A DNA stretch of 64,000 bases from Mycolicibacterium hippocampi (GTDB taxonomy: Bacteria > Actinomycetota > Actinomycetes > Mycobacteriales > Mycobacteriaceae). Numbering within the stretch: position 1 is the first letter of the stretch; each line of letters opens with the position of its first letter. Positions 1 to 8,101 of this stretch are shown here, piece after piece. The stretch is from positions 1,612,001 to 1,676,000 of the forward strand of contig NZ_BLLB01000002.1 of assembly GCF_010723735.1 (NCBI RefSeq). The letters are read 5' to 3'. The position numbers and the translations under genes are program-made. Below the pieces are notes generated by a model, which was not told where the DNA came from, ran no database searches, and was given only the letters and a program-made list of their open reading frames with translations.

Positions 1-297
1 GACGAGAACTTCGACCGGGTGCTCGACGGCGCGACCGGTGAGTTCAAGGACATGTACTCCGAGTCCAGTGTGGAGTTGCGGCAGTTGCTCATCGACAACG
101 AGGCGGCCGCGCACGGCGTCGTCGTCGAGTCAGCTGTGCAATCGGCGACGACGGACGAAGTGGTGGTGTTGCTGTTCGTCGACCAGTCGGTGTCCAACTC
201 TTCGATTCCCGACCCGCGTATCGATCGAAGCAGGATAAAGATGACAATGGAGTTCGTCGACGAGCGTTGGCGTGCAAGCAAAGTCGAGCTTCCCTGA
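1..297 (+). CDS. Mce-associated membrane protein, C-terminal part (5' truncated by window)
   Basis: The reading frame is open from base 1 and ends at TGA 295-297, so only about 98 C-terminal residues are visible. The fragment has the soluble fold typical of Mce-associated proteins: a helix-rich start (FDRVLDGATGEFKDMY) followed by strands with VVVLLFVDQSVSN, a motif common in the mycobacterial Mas/Mam proteins that sit at the ends of mce operons. Those proteins are anchored by one N-terminal membrane helix, which here lies outside the window. The next gene follows 13 bases downstream. The family call is from motif memory; no Mce gene itself is visible. Confidence 0.7.
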   Translation, partial: DENFDRVLDGATGEFKDMYSESSVELRQLLIDNEAAAHGVVVESAVQSATTDEVVVLLFVDQSVSNSSIPDPRIDRSRIKMTMEFVDERWRASKVELP

Positions 298-310
298 GGT
301 GGGATGGTCC

Positions 311-1099
311 GTGGTGCGGTTCAGTGGGATAGCGGCGGCAGTGGGGCTGGCGGCCGGCGTGATTGCGGCACCGACAGCCGCGGCATCTGCGCAGACCTTC
401 TGTTCGGAACTCGGCGGCGCCTGGAACGGCCAGTACTGTCACACCTCGGTGCTGTCGGACCGGAAGGCGATCCGCGACATCAAGGTGGCGATCCCGGCAG
501 AGGTCGTCGACGACCCGGTGGCCGGACCCGTGGTCCGCGACTACCTGCGCACGCTGGTGGACAACTGGCGGACCGCGGGTGCGAAGATGGTCACCGACAG
601 TTTCGGCGAAGGCAACTACCAGATATTCCGACGTGCCGGTGCGATGACCCTGGTGTATCGCGAGACTTATCACGCTGACGGTCCCGACTTCAACAACGCC
701 TACCGCACATTCACGTTCGACACGACCAACGGACGGCAGCTGCAGCTGGCCGATGTGGTGAAGTCGGGCCTGGATCCGTTGGTGGTGATTCCACCGCTGG
801 CGGAGCCGTTCGTCAGGCAGGCGCTCGACGTGGCCCCGCCCCAGCACGAGCCGGGCAGCTACCCGTTCGTCGTCGACCGTTGGACGCCGGACAACGTGTA
901 CTCCGGCGGTTACAAGGCCTGGGCGCTGACCCCGGATGAGCTGATTCTCTACATGCCGGACTATCCCGTGGGCCGGGATTCCCCCACGAACTTCACGCCG
1001 GGGGTGATGCAGTGGTCGATGGACGGCGGGACCGTGCAGGCGCATATCCCGCTGGCTGCGCTGGCGCCGGTGCTGCGTCCAGAATTCGGCGGTTCCTGA
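311..1099 (+). CDS. Secreted MPT64-like / DUF3298 (RsiV-type) protein
   Basis: The protein has about 262 residues. I take GTG 311 as start because a purine-rich GAGGTGGGA lies just upstream and the product then begins with a clear signal peptide (hydrophobic AAAVGLAAGVIAAP, likely cleaved before QTFC). The open frame extends upstream to 272. Cysteines at the mature N terminus (FCSELGGAWNGQYC) are followed by a DUF3298-type region with NNAYRTFTFDTTNGRQLQLADV, as in M. tuberculosis MPT64 and TB22.2. These are exported antigens whose molecular function is not established. It is followed after 2 bases by another exported protein, so the two are probably co-transcribed. Confidence 0.8.
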   Translation: MVRFSGIAAAVGLAAGVIAAPTAAASAQTFCSELGGAWNGQYCHTSVLSDRKAIRDIKVAIPAEVVDDPVAGPVVRDYLRTLVDNWRTAGAKMVTDSFGEGNYQIFRRAGAMTLVYRETYHADGPDFNNAYRTFTFDTTNGRQLQLADVVKSGLDPLVVIPPLAEPFVRQALDVAPPQHEPGSYPFVVDRWTPDNVYSGGYKAWALTPDELILYMPDYPVGRDSPTNFTPGVMQWSMDGGTVQAHIPLAALAPVLRPEFGGS

Positions 1100-1101
1100 G
1101 C

Positions 1102-1701
1102 ATGTTCGGGAATCGCGCCCGCTGTATGTCGCTGGTTCTGGCGCTGCTGCTGCTGGTGGCAGCACCGGTGAGTTCGGCGGAACCCGGGCAGGACGGAGTC
1201 ACTCCGTCGCTGCCGCCGTTCACCCCGTACCCGTCGGACTGGTCGCCTGACTACACAGTGTTCCCGTATGACGTCTGGCGGTCCCGGGTGACACCTGAGC
1301 AGATCATCGCCCAGCGGGAATCCTGTCAATGGTTCAACGCCCAGTACGACCAGTTGTGGCAGCAGGCCCTTGGGTTTCAGCAATTTCTCGGAGACCACCA
1401 TGACGACTGGTCGGCGACCGGTGTCCGGGAGGCCGGTGCTTTCGTGCTCGCCAACCTCGACCAATCGGCGGCCTTCCTGAAACCGCGTGCGCACACGTTG
1501 TTCATCGTGAACTACCCGGATCTGAGCGAGTATTCGCCGTTGTTCCACGGGGACTCGATCTACCGGCTGTGGTTTCAGCTGACCCAGATCAGCGACAAGA
1601 TCGCACGGCGGGTTCCGTCGGGTCAGATCAACGCCAACACGGCGACCCTGAATGTCTACGGCAGGGCTATCCGCGATTCCGGGGTCTGCGACGGCGCTTG
1701 A
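1102..1701 (+). CDS. Secreted mycobacterial protein of unknown function
   Basis: The protein has 199 residues and starts at ATG 1102, two bases after the preceding stop. It begins with a strong signal peptide (CMSLVLALLLLVAAPVSSA) and so should be exported. The mature part is rich in Trp, Tyr and Pro near the N terminus (PPFTPYPSDWSPDYTVFPYD) and has two cysteines, at ESCQWF and in the C-terminal GVCDGA, that could pair outside the cell. I do not recognise a catalytic motif. Its tight coupling to the MPT64-like gene suggests a shared transcript. Confidence 0.65.
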   Translation: MFGNRARCMSLVLALLLLVAAPVSSAEPGQDGVTPSLPPFTPYPSDWSPDYTVFPYDVWRSRVTPEQIIAQRESCQWFNAQYDQLWQQALGFQQFLGDHHDDWSATGVREAGAFVLANLDQSAAFLKPRAHTLFIVNYPDLSEYSPLFHGDSIYRLWFQLTQISDKIARRVPSGQINANTATLNVYGRAIRDSGVCDGA

Positions 1702-1737
1702 CTGCGGCTGTGTCCACCGGCCGAGCCGACCCGTGTC

Positions 1738-2076
1738 TTACCGCCCTGTGGGCCTCGGCCGCGGCGGGGACATCCTGGCCGGCTTCGGTCGTGGCGCATC
1801 CGTCCACGGACGCATCGCCGCCATCGTCTCACCCCGCAGTTCAATGGTGATCGTCTCACCGGCCTCGATGCGGTCGAGTAGTCGTCCGGTGCGCCTGCGA
1901 AACTCGTCGAGCGACACCGGGATCAGCCTGTGGTGGCGATCGTGCGCGGCCTGTAGACGCGCGACCGGCCGCCCACGCCTCAACACGTTGAACGAATCTC
2001 CTGCCGCCACCCGCTCGATGTAGTTTCGCGCATCGCCACGCAGCTGGCCGACTCCGATCGCATCGCACATGTGCAC
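1738..2076 (-). CDS. Phd/YefM-type antitoxin with two Phd-like segments, orphan
   Basis: This 112-residue protein contains two consecutive Phd/YefM-like units. The first, around residues 7-45, has IGVGQLRGDARNYIERV and FNVLRRGRPVARL. The second, around residues 52-92, has IPVSLDEFRRRTGRLLDRI and ITIELRGETMAAM. Such antitoxins bind DNA through the N-terminal fold and a toxin through the C-terminal tail. No toxin frame is visible on either side: the convergent secreted-protein gene ends 36 bases downstream. The start is GTG 2076; ATG 2070 is an alternative that loses two residues. The second unit could instead be a diverged extension. Confidence 0.65.
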   Translation of the reverse strand: MHMCDAIGVGQLRGDARNYIERVAAGDSFNVLRRGRPVARLQAAHDRHHRLIPVSLDEFRRRTGRLLDRIEAGETITIELRGETMAAMRPWTDAPRPKPARMSPPRPRPTGR

Positions 2077-2334
2077 TCCAGTCGCGCCGACCCGATGGTG
2101 GCTTTACCGTCTTATGTTAATGGCCATTCGTCACTTCGGCGCACTGATTCGCGATGCTCGCGAGGCCCCTTCCACATCGCGTAGCCGGGCTGCCGCTGTC
2201 GCTTGAACAGCCTGCGGGCCAGGTAGTCCACCACATGGTGTCCAGCCTCGCGAGCACGCTCGCGTCCCGACGGCTTGGCTGTAAGTGAATGTTGATGACC
2301 ACCGAGAGAATCGATCGCAGATCTGGCGGCGGCC
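2077..2334 (-). other. Gene-free stretch with a possible decayed coding remnant
   Basis: This stretch between the antitoxin start and the oxygenase promoter holds no gene I can support. One minus-strand frame without its own start reads through about 60 residues, including GHHVVDYLARRLFKRQRQ and GYAMWKGPREH, with codon use like the neighbouring genes, and stops near 2112. It could be the remnant of a displaced gene such as the missing toxin partner, or a chance frame. I recognise no family. Confidence 0.2.
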
Positions 2335-2371
2335 TTGACACATTGACACAAAGGACTAGCCTTTGTGTCAA
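2335..2371 (+). promoter_or_regulatory. Promoter with perfect 12-bp inverted repeat, likely TetR operator
   Basis: The sequence TTGACACAAAGG (2343-2354) is followed after ACTAG by its exact reverse complement CCTTTGTGTCAA (2360-2371). A TTGACA at 2335-2340 could be the -35 element, with TAGCCT at 2357-2362 as the -10, so a bound repressor would cover the -10. The site lies 22 bases before the oxygenase start, whose downstream partner encodes a TetR protein; that regulator is the natural candidate to bind here. Confidence 0.7.
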
Positions 2372-2393
2372 CAACGACGTCGGGAGGCGCCAC

Positions 2394-3353
2394 ATGGTCG
2401 CGGTCATCGAGGATGCTGCTCAGCAGGTCCCGCCCGAGGTCCGACCTAAGGTCATCAACGAGTTCCGCAAGCACTCGGGCAGCGTGCTGGGTGGCTTCTT
2501 CGGCGCGGCCGCGTTCGACGAAGTGGCGCTTGTGCCGGTGGCCGCCGCGGTCGACAAGACCGGACGGTTCGAAGCGAACTTCGCCGACCGTGGTGTGCGC
2601 AGCGGCTTTTCGACATTCCTGGCGATCTGGGGCGACGCCGCCGATCGCGCCGCCGAGGGGGAACGGCTCAAGACGCTGCATCGCGACGTGCACGGGCGCG
2701 GCAAGGGAGAGTTCGCGGACGTCCGATACAGCGCGCTGGATCCGAAACTGTGGAACTGGATCGCGGTCAGCGGTTTGATGCTGGTGCTCAACTCCTTCAC
2801 GCCGTGCACCGGCATCACGCTGACCGAGGACGAGCGTGCCGTCGCCTACCAACAGCTCCTCGATTCGTTCCGCGCGCTGGAGCTGCCGAGCAAGAACGCC
2901 AAACTCCCCGCCAGCTACGCCGAGGCGGTCGAGTACTACGAGGCCATGGTCGACGGTGAATTGGCGGCGAATCCGTTTCTGCGCCGGGTCACCGAGAACC
3001 TGACCCGGTTGCCGCTGCCGACGCTGGTCCTCCCGCCGGCGCTGCGGCTGGCGCTCACTCCGTCCTGGCTGGTGCTTCGTCCGCTGGCCGGACGTGTCGT
3101 GAAAGTGTGCTCGTTCGGCATCCTGCATCCCGGGGTACGTGAGCTCACCGGGTTCGACTGGCGGAGCCGCCATGACCGGGAGTTCGCCCTCTACACCCGG
3201 CTACTCCAGCTGGCGTGGCGCACCCTTCCCGACCGGGTCTTGCTGATCCCGTTGGCCCGCAACCGCATCGAATACGAGAAGCTGGTGCGCCTGCACCGTT
3301 CGGTGGGGCTGGAGTCGTTCGCTCCACCGGCGGGCAGTTGCCCGGTGGGCTGA
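2394..3353 (+). CDS. Oxygenase MpaB family protein (DUF2236)
   Basis: The 319-residue product starts at ATG 2394 with GGGAGG upstream at good spacing. It matches the haem-dependent MpaB / rubber-oxygenase-like family, which is common in mycobacteria and often sits beside a TetR regulator. Visible family features are the N-terminal SGSVLGGFFGAAAFDEVALV, a central FADVRYSALDPKLWNWIAV, and a C-terminal helical part. No signal peptide is seen. The true substrate is unknown; the family name comes from a fungal mycophenolic acid enzyme. It forms an operon with the TetR gene 7 bases downstream and is preceded by the inverted repeat at 2343-2371. Confidence 0.8.
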   Translation: MVAVIEDAAQQVPPEVRPKVINEFRKHSGSVLGGFFGAAAFDEVALVPVAAAVDKTGRFEANFADRGVRSGFSTFLAIWGDAADRAAEGERLKTLHRDVHGRGKGEFADVRYSALDPKLWNWIAVSGLMLVLNSFTPCTGITLTEDERAVAYQQLLDSFRALELPSKNAKLPASYAEAVEYYEAMVDGELAANPFLRRVTENLTRLPLPTLVLPPALRLALTPSWLVLRPLAGRVVKVCSFGILHPGVRELTGFDWRSRHDREFALYTRLLQLAWRTLPDRVLLIPLARNRIEYEKLVRLHRSVGLESFAPPAGSCPVG

Positions 3354-3360
3354 GGCGGCC

Positions 3361-3948
3361 ATGCGAAGAATCCGCAACACCGACAGCCGCACCGAGCAGG
3401 AGTCGGCGATTCTGAAGGCCGCTGCCGAAGAGGTCGCGCTGGTGGGCATCGGCCGGCTGAGCATGGACGTGGTGGCCCGGCAGGCCGGGGTCAGCCGCAG
3501 CACGTTGTACCGCCGGTTCCCCAGCCGGGACGCGTTGATCACCGAGTTGGGCCGTCAGACCTTCGAGTTCGCGATGGCGCGGCTGCAGACCGTGGCCATC
3601 GACTCCGGGCCACAGGCCGCCTCGGTGGCCGCGTTCCGCGAAGGGGTCCGGCTGCTCACCGGAGAGCCGGTGATGCGCCGGTTCCTGCAACTCGACGGCG
3701 AGTTCGCTGCGACCACCGAGATGGTCGCCGAGGCGCGGTTGTTCCTGATCAGTGCGGCGACGGCGATGGCCAAGGCGCTGCGGGCGGCCGGTGCGACGAT
3801 GCCCGACGACGAACTGCTGGCCATCGCCGAGGCGCACATCCGGCTGGCCGCGTCGCTGGTTCAGGTCCCCACGAACGTCCTCGACGTCACCGACGACGAT
3901 GCGGTGGCCCGCTACGCGCGGACCTACCTCGCACCACTCGTACACTGA
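3361..3948 (+). CDS. TetR/AcrR family transcriptional regulator
   Basis: This 195-residue regulator has an N-terminal DNA-binding domain at about residues 15-60, with the helix-turn-helix MDVVARQAGVSRSTLYRRF. The all-helical C-terminal part would bind an unknown ligand. It starts 7 bases after the oxygenase stop and is therefore co-transcribed with it. Autoregulation of both genes through the perfect inverted repeat at 2343-2371 is the simplest model; this is inferred from gene order and operator shape. Confidence 0.9.
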   Translation: MRRIRNTDSRTEQESAILKAAAEEVALVGIGRLSMDVVARQAGVSRSTLYRRFPSRDALITELGRQTFEFAMARLQTVAIDSGPQAASVAAFREGVRLLTGEPVMRRFLQLDGEFAATTEMVAEARLFLISAATAMAKALRAAGATMPDDELLAIAEAHIRLAASLVQVPTNVLDVTDDDAVARYARTYLAPLVH

Positions 3949-3962
3949 TCGGAATGGGCGTT

Positions 3963-3978
3963 CACATAATTTGATGTG
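3963..3978. promoter_or_regulatory. Short inverted repeat upstream of the acyl-CoA synthetase
   Basis: CACAT (3963-3967) and ATGTG (3974-3978) form an inverted repeat with a 6-base AT-rich spacer. Flanking GTT and AAC extend the symmetry imperfectly. It lies between the TetR gene and the fadD-type start at 4100 and may be a regulator site for the latter. A repeat this short could be chance. Confidence 0.3.
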
Positions 3979-4099
3979 CAACGAGTTGACGGCGATATTT
4001 CTGGCTCCGGCCAGCATGGAAGGATGAAACTGTGGATCACATCTGCATGATTGAGCGAAACCGGACAGCGGCGAGCGTCGGCGTGGCACGCTTCTGACC

Positions 4100-5662
4100 A
4101 TGGCTGATCTGCCCGAACCCCGATTCCTCGACGACCGCGTAGCGCACTGGGCCGCCACCACGCCCGATGCCGAAGCGATGGACTACCTCGATCGGTCCTG
4201 GACCTGGGCGCAGTGGAACGACCGCGTGCGACGGCTGGCTGGTGCGCTCAAGGAGCGCGGCGTCCAGCGCGGCGACGTCGTCGCGTTCCTCGACAAGAAC
4301 CACCCCGCGTGCGTCGAGCTGACGTTCGCTGCGGCGTCGCTCGGTGCCGCCAACGCGATCGTCAACTTCCGGTTGGCCGCCGACGAACTCGACTACGTCC
4401 TCAACGACTCGGGGGCCAAGGTGCTGATCGTCGGGACGGAGTTCAAGCCCGCGATCGACAAGATCCGCGACAAGCTCACCAGCCTCGAGCACGTCATCGC
4501 CGTCAGCCCCGAGGGTGACGACGAGTACGAGGCCATGCTGGAAGCCGCGACGCCGGCCGAACGCGGTGACGACGTCGACCCCGGTGACGTCGCGATCATC
4601 ATGTACTCCTCGGGCACCACCGGACGGCCGAAAGGCGTGGAGCTCACCCAGGCCAACATGATCGCCCACACCGTGAACGCCCACGAAGGCTTCGAGTTCG
4701 ACGAGGGTGACAAGAACATGGTGTCGATGCCGCTGTTCCACGTGGGCGGCTCGTCGTACGTGCAGTTCGGCATCCACGACGGAGTTCCGAGCGTGATGAC
4801 CCGCGAGGTCGACGGTGCCGCGCTGGCCGGGGCGATCCTCAAGGGCGCCAACCGCACCTTCCTGGTGCCCGCGGTGCTGGCCAAGGTGCTGGAATCCGGC
4901 GAGGACGCCGTCAAGTTGTTCGGCGCACTCAAGACCTACGGCTACGGTGCGTCGCCGATGCCGCTGCCCCTGTTGCGGTCGGCGCTCGAGGCCTGGCCGA
5001 ACACCGATTTCATCCAGGCCTACGGACTCACGGAACTGTGCGGGGTGATCAGCCATCTGATGCCCGAGGCGCACCGCGCCGAAGACCACCCGGAGCGGCT
5101 GACGAGCGCGGGGACGCTGGTGCCCCACGCCGAGGTCCGCGTCGTCGACCCGGACACCCTCGAAGACGTCCCCACCGGCGAGCAGGGTGAATTGTGGTTC
5201 CGCTCACCGCAGTTGATGAAGGGCTACCACAACAAGCCCGAGGCGACGGCCGAGTCGATCACCGACGACGGCTGGTTCCGCACCGGTGACGTCGGCCGCG
5301 TCGACGAGGGTGGTTACATCTTCGTCGAGGACCGGCTCAAGGACATGATCATCTCCGGCGGCGAGAACATCTACTCCATCGAGGTGGAGCGGGTGTTGGC
5401 CGAACACCACGCCGTCGTCGAGGTGGCGGTCATCGGTGTGCCCGATGAGCGGTGGGGCGAGGTCGTCAAGGCGGTCGTTGTGGTGGAGGGTGAGGCCAGC
5501 GAGGCCGACCTCATCGCGTTCGCGCGCGAGCGGCTGGCGGCCTACAAGTGCCCCAAGACCGTCGACATCACTGACGAGCTGCCGCGCAACCCCACCGGCA
5601 AGATCTTGAAAAAGGACCTGCGCAAACCTCATTGGGACGGGCGCGACCGCACGACGGTCTAG
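4100..5662 (+). CDS. Acyl-CoA synthetase (FadD-type AMP-forming ligase)
   Basis: The 520-residue enzyme belongs to the ANL superfamily and activates a carboxylic acid with ATP and then CoA. The phosphate-binding P-loop is IIMYSSGTTGRPKGVEL near residue 170. AYGLTELCGV carries the A5 region, GWFRTGDVGRVDEGGYIFVEDR the hinge region, and PRNPTGKILKKDLR contains the C-terminal catalytic lysine. All core motifs are intact. The substrate cannot be told; the length fits medium- or long-chain mycobacterial FadD proteins. In M. tuberculosis a fadD gene (fadD8) also lies just before the men region. It converges with the SOUL gene and their stop codons overlap. Confidence 0.9.
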   Translation: MADLPEPRFLDDRVAHWAATTPDAEAMDYLDRSWTWAQWNDRVRRLAGALKERGVQRGDVVAFLDKNHPACVELTFAAASLGAANAIVNFRLAADELDYVLNDSGAKVLIVGTEFKPAIDKIRDKLTSLEHVIAVSPEGDDEYEAMLEAATPAERGDDVDPGDVAIIMYSSGTTGRPKGVELTQANMIAHTVNAHEGFEFDEGDKNMVSMPLFHVGGSSYVQFGIHDGVPSVMTREVDGAALAGAILKGANRTFLVPAVLAKVLESGEDAVKLFGALKTYGYGASPMPLPLLRSALEAWPNTDFIQAYGLTELCGVISHLMPEAHRAEDHPERLTSAGTLVPHAEVRVVDPDTLEDVPTGEQGELWFRSPQLMKGYHNKPEATAESITDDGWFRTGDVGRVDEGGYIFVEDRLKDMIISGGENIYSIEVERVLAEHHAVVEVAVIGVPDERWGEVVKAVVVVEGEASEADLIAFARERLAAYKCPKTVDITDELPRNPTGKILKKDLRKPHWDGRDRTTV

Positions 5663-6285
5663 GCCTTGACCGGTACCGCAACCTCGTTGCGCCGCCGGAA
5701 CGGTAGCGTCCACGGCGGGTCGTAGAACCACGCCACCACATCGCCACTCGGTTCGACGCCGTTGTCGCCCAGGGCTTTGTGCAGCCGTTCGGTGGCGGCC
5801 GCAACGGCCTTCGGGCCACGGTCGCCGCTGAACCGCAGCACTGCCATCGTCTCCGCGGGCACTGGGACCAGCCGCACCGTGTCGTCGTCGGGCTCCGGCA
5901 GTGTCTCCATCGACCACTTCGAGGGCATGAAGAAGCGCATCGTCCAGCCCTCCTCGGCGTTGCCGGTCTGCGAGACCGGAGCGGTCATCGCGATGTCCTC
6001 GCCCGCCGACTGCTGGCTGACCGGGGCGGTCATCGCGATCTCGGTGTCGTGGTGGTTGCCGCCGAAGATGTAGCCGGCCAGCCGGCGGAAGCCGGTGTTC
6101 AGCGCGGCCTGCTTGTCGCCTTTGACGGTGGTCTCGGCGGCTATGCGCGGCCCGTACTGCCGGATCTCCACGCCATCGGCCAACGGCCGCCGGAGGTGGT
6201 GCGGTTCCTCGGTACCCGCGCGGATACCGACGATCGACAACGCGGACTCACCGATCTGGCCGACGATCTTCACGATGCGGTTCAT
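5659..6285 (-). CDS. SOUL family haem-binding protein
   Basis: The product is about 208 residues from ATG 6285, chosen because AGAAGGGAG lies just upstream; the frame remains open further out. It has the SOUL/HBP fold markers: GVEIRQYGPRIAAET, GFRRLAGYIFGGN, two IAMTAPVSQ segments and WTMRFFMPSKWSMETLP. SOUL proteins bind haem or porphyrin, and in mycobacteria they are usually small cytosolic or envelope proteins of uncertain role. The doubled MTAPVSQ motif, 20 residues apart, is typical of bacterial members. Confidence 0.88.
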   Translation of the reverse strand: MNRIVKIVGQIGESALSIVGIRAGTEEPHHLRRPLADGVEIRQYGPRIAAETTVKGDKQAALNTGFRRLAGYIFGGNHHDTEIAMTAPVSQQSAGEDIAMTAPVSQTGNAEEGWTMRFFMPSKWSMETLPEPDDDTVRLVPVPAETMAVLRFSGDRGPKAVAAATERLHKALGDNGVEPSGDVVAWFYDPPWTLPFRRRNEVAVPVKA

Positions 6286-6407
6286 GGCACACTCCCTTCT
6301 CGACGGGCTGGCTACCCACGTCACCACGCGGAACCCTCGCCCGGTGGTGTATTCGTCACCGCCGCTGATGCGGATGGGTTCTTTCCGCAGCGTTGTAGCG
6401 TGGCGAG

Positions 6408-6899
6408 ATGAACCGGCCGACGGTCAGTGTCCGCACCGAGGTCTCTGCCCCGGTACAGCGCGTCTGGCGGTTCGCCTCCGACATCACGCTGATGCCGGGG
6501 TTCAGCGACGAGTTGCAGACGGTCGAGTGGGTCGACGGCGATGCGCCTCGCCTCGGCGCGCGGTTCCTCGGCACCAATACTCACCCCATGGTGGGCACCT
6601 GGACGACGCAGTCGTGCGTCGTCGACTTCGACCCGCCGCGAGTATTCGGGTGGGCTGTCGGGAACCTCGACGCCCCGGCCGCCACTTGGCGTTTCGATCT
6701 GACGCAGACGGAGCCGGCCGCCACGATGCTGCGATACACGGCGGTCATCGGACCCGGCCCCTCGGGAGTGACGATGATGATCGAGCGCGAACCACACCGC
6801 CGCGAACAGATCGTCAGCAACCGGTTGCGCAGCTTCGAACAGGCGATGACCGCGACAGTTGCCGGGATCAAACAACTCGCCGAGTCCACTGCGCGATGA
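6408..6899 (+). CDS. SRPBCC (START/Bet v1-like) family protein
   Basis: This 163-residue protein begins with the standard SRPBCC strand VSVRTEVSAPVQRVWRFASD and contains the FDPPRVFGWAVGN and TWRFDLTQTEPAATMLRYTAV segments of the polyketide-cyclase/dehydrase-like branch. The fold makes a hydrophobic cavity for lipids or aromatic ligands; the ligand is unknown. Its last 32 bases overlap the 3' end of the convergent sigma-factor gene, so transcription of one may affect the other. Confidence 0.85.
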   Translation: MNRPTVSVRTEVSAPVQRVWRFASDITLMPGFSDELQTVEWVDGDAPRLGARFLGTNTHPMVGTWTTQSCVVDFDPPRVFGWAVGNLDAPAATWRFDLTQTEPAATMLRYTAVIGPGPSGVTMMIEREPHRREQIVSNRLRSFEQAMTATVAGIKQLAESTAR

Positions 6900-8091
6900 G
6901 ACGCCGCCGATGGTCGGCCTCGGGGTCACTGATACCGCCCGACAACGAGGCCGTCATCTCGTCGATCGCTTCGACGAAGCGTCCGTCGCGGGCCAGCAAT
7001 TCGGCGCGAACCGTACGCAAGCGGTGGTCGGGCTCGAGACCGGCCAGTGCGGCCAGACCCGCGGGTGTCCCCCTGGCTTCTGCGACGGCGACGGCCCGGG
7101 CCAGCCTGGCGGAGGAACTCGGCGCCACGTCGATGAGCAGGTCGTAGAGCCGCACGATCTCGTCCCAGTCGGTGTCCGGGTAGGACGCCGCGGCGGCGTG
7201 TGTTGCGGCGATCGCCGCCTGCAACTGATAGGGGTCGGCGACACCGCCGGAGCGCCGCAACGAGTCGGCCAGCAGTGAGCACCCTTCGTCGATCGCCACC
7301 GCATCCCACGCGGCACGATCCTGCTCGGCCAGCACGACGGGATTGCCGTCGGCATCGGTGCGGGCGCCGCGCCGGGCCTCGGTCAGCAGGATCAGAGAAA
7401 GAACCGACATCGGAGCCCCCTCATCGGGCATCAGCGCGCAGACCAGCCGTGCCAGCCGGACCGCTTCCCGGCAGCCGTCCACATCGATGAGCTCGCTGCC
7501 CCCGGACGCGGTGTGCGCGCTGGTGTACAGCGTGTAGATCACGGCGCACACCGCCGAGAGGCGTTGCGGCAGCTCGTCGCTGGACGGCACCTGGTAGGGG
7601 ATCGCAGCGCGTGCGATCTTGGCACGGGTGCGGGTCAACCGCTTGGCCACCGCGGATTCAGTGCTCAGCAAGACCGCGGCGATCTGGGCCGTCGACAGCC
7701 CGCACAGCACCCGCAGCGCCAACGTCACCTGGGCCTCCAGAGCCAGCGCGGGGTGGGCGCAGGTGAACAACAGCCGCAACATGTCGTCGTCGACCACATG
7801 TCCGGGTGGCTCGTCCTCGAAGTGCGGTTCCATGGCCGCACGCTCCTTCGCGGTCCGAGCACCCTCTCGCCGGATGACGTCGACGGCCGCCCGCCGGGCT
7901 GTGACGGTCAGCCAGGCGCGCGGCGAGTCGGGTACTCCGGTGACCGGCCACTGCCGCAACGCGCGGGCGGCGGCCTCCTGCACTGCGTCCTCCGCGAGGT
8001 GCAGGTCGCCGACGGTGCGAACCAGCGTGGCCAGGATCCACGCGCCCTCGGCACGGATCGTTTCGGCCAGCCGGGTATCGGCAGCGCTCAC
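6868..8091 (-). CDS. ECF42-type RNA polymerase sigma factor with C-terminal extension
   Basis: The 407-residue protein has a sigma-70 region 2 (about residues 12-85, with LAEDAVQEAAARALRQW and SPRAWLTVTARRAAVD) and region 4 (about 110-165, with LSTAQIAAVLLSTESAVAKRL). A long helical extension of TPR-like/DUF6596 type follows and makes up the C-terminal half. This architecture, next to a YCII/DGPF gene, defines the ECF42 group, which lacks a classical anti-sigma factor; the extension is known to be required for activity. It starts at GTG 8091, ten bases after the partner gene, and is surely co-transcribed. Confidence 0.9.
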   Translation of the reverse strand: MSAADTRLAETIRAEGAWILATLVRTVGDLHLAEDAVQEAAARALRQWPVTGVPDSPRAWLTVTARRAAVDVIRREGARTAKERAAMEPHFEDEPPGHVVDDDMLRLLFTCAHPALALEAQVTLALRVLCGLSTAQIAAVLLSTESAVAKRLTRTRAKIARAAIPYQVPSSDELPQRLSAVCAVIYTLYTSAHTASGGSELIDVDGCREAVRLARLVCALMPDEGAPMSVLSLILLTEARRGARTDADGNPVVLAEQDRAAWDAVAIDEGCSLLADSLRRSGGVADPYQLQAAIAATHAAAASYPDTDWDEIVRLYDLLIDVAPSSSARLARAVAVAEARGTPAGLAALAGLEPDHRLRTVRAELLARDGRFVEAIDEMTASLSGGISDPEADHRRRLIAQWTRRVV

Positions 8092-8101
8092 CCCTCGAAG
8101 C

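Noticed and set aside
89-1165. A 358-codon open frame on the minus strand across the first two secreted-protein genes
   Set aside because: It is a shadow of the plus-strand genes in GC-rich DNA: the product is Arg/His-rich with no recognisable motif, while the plus-strand frames have signal peptides and family motifs.
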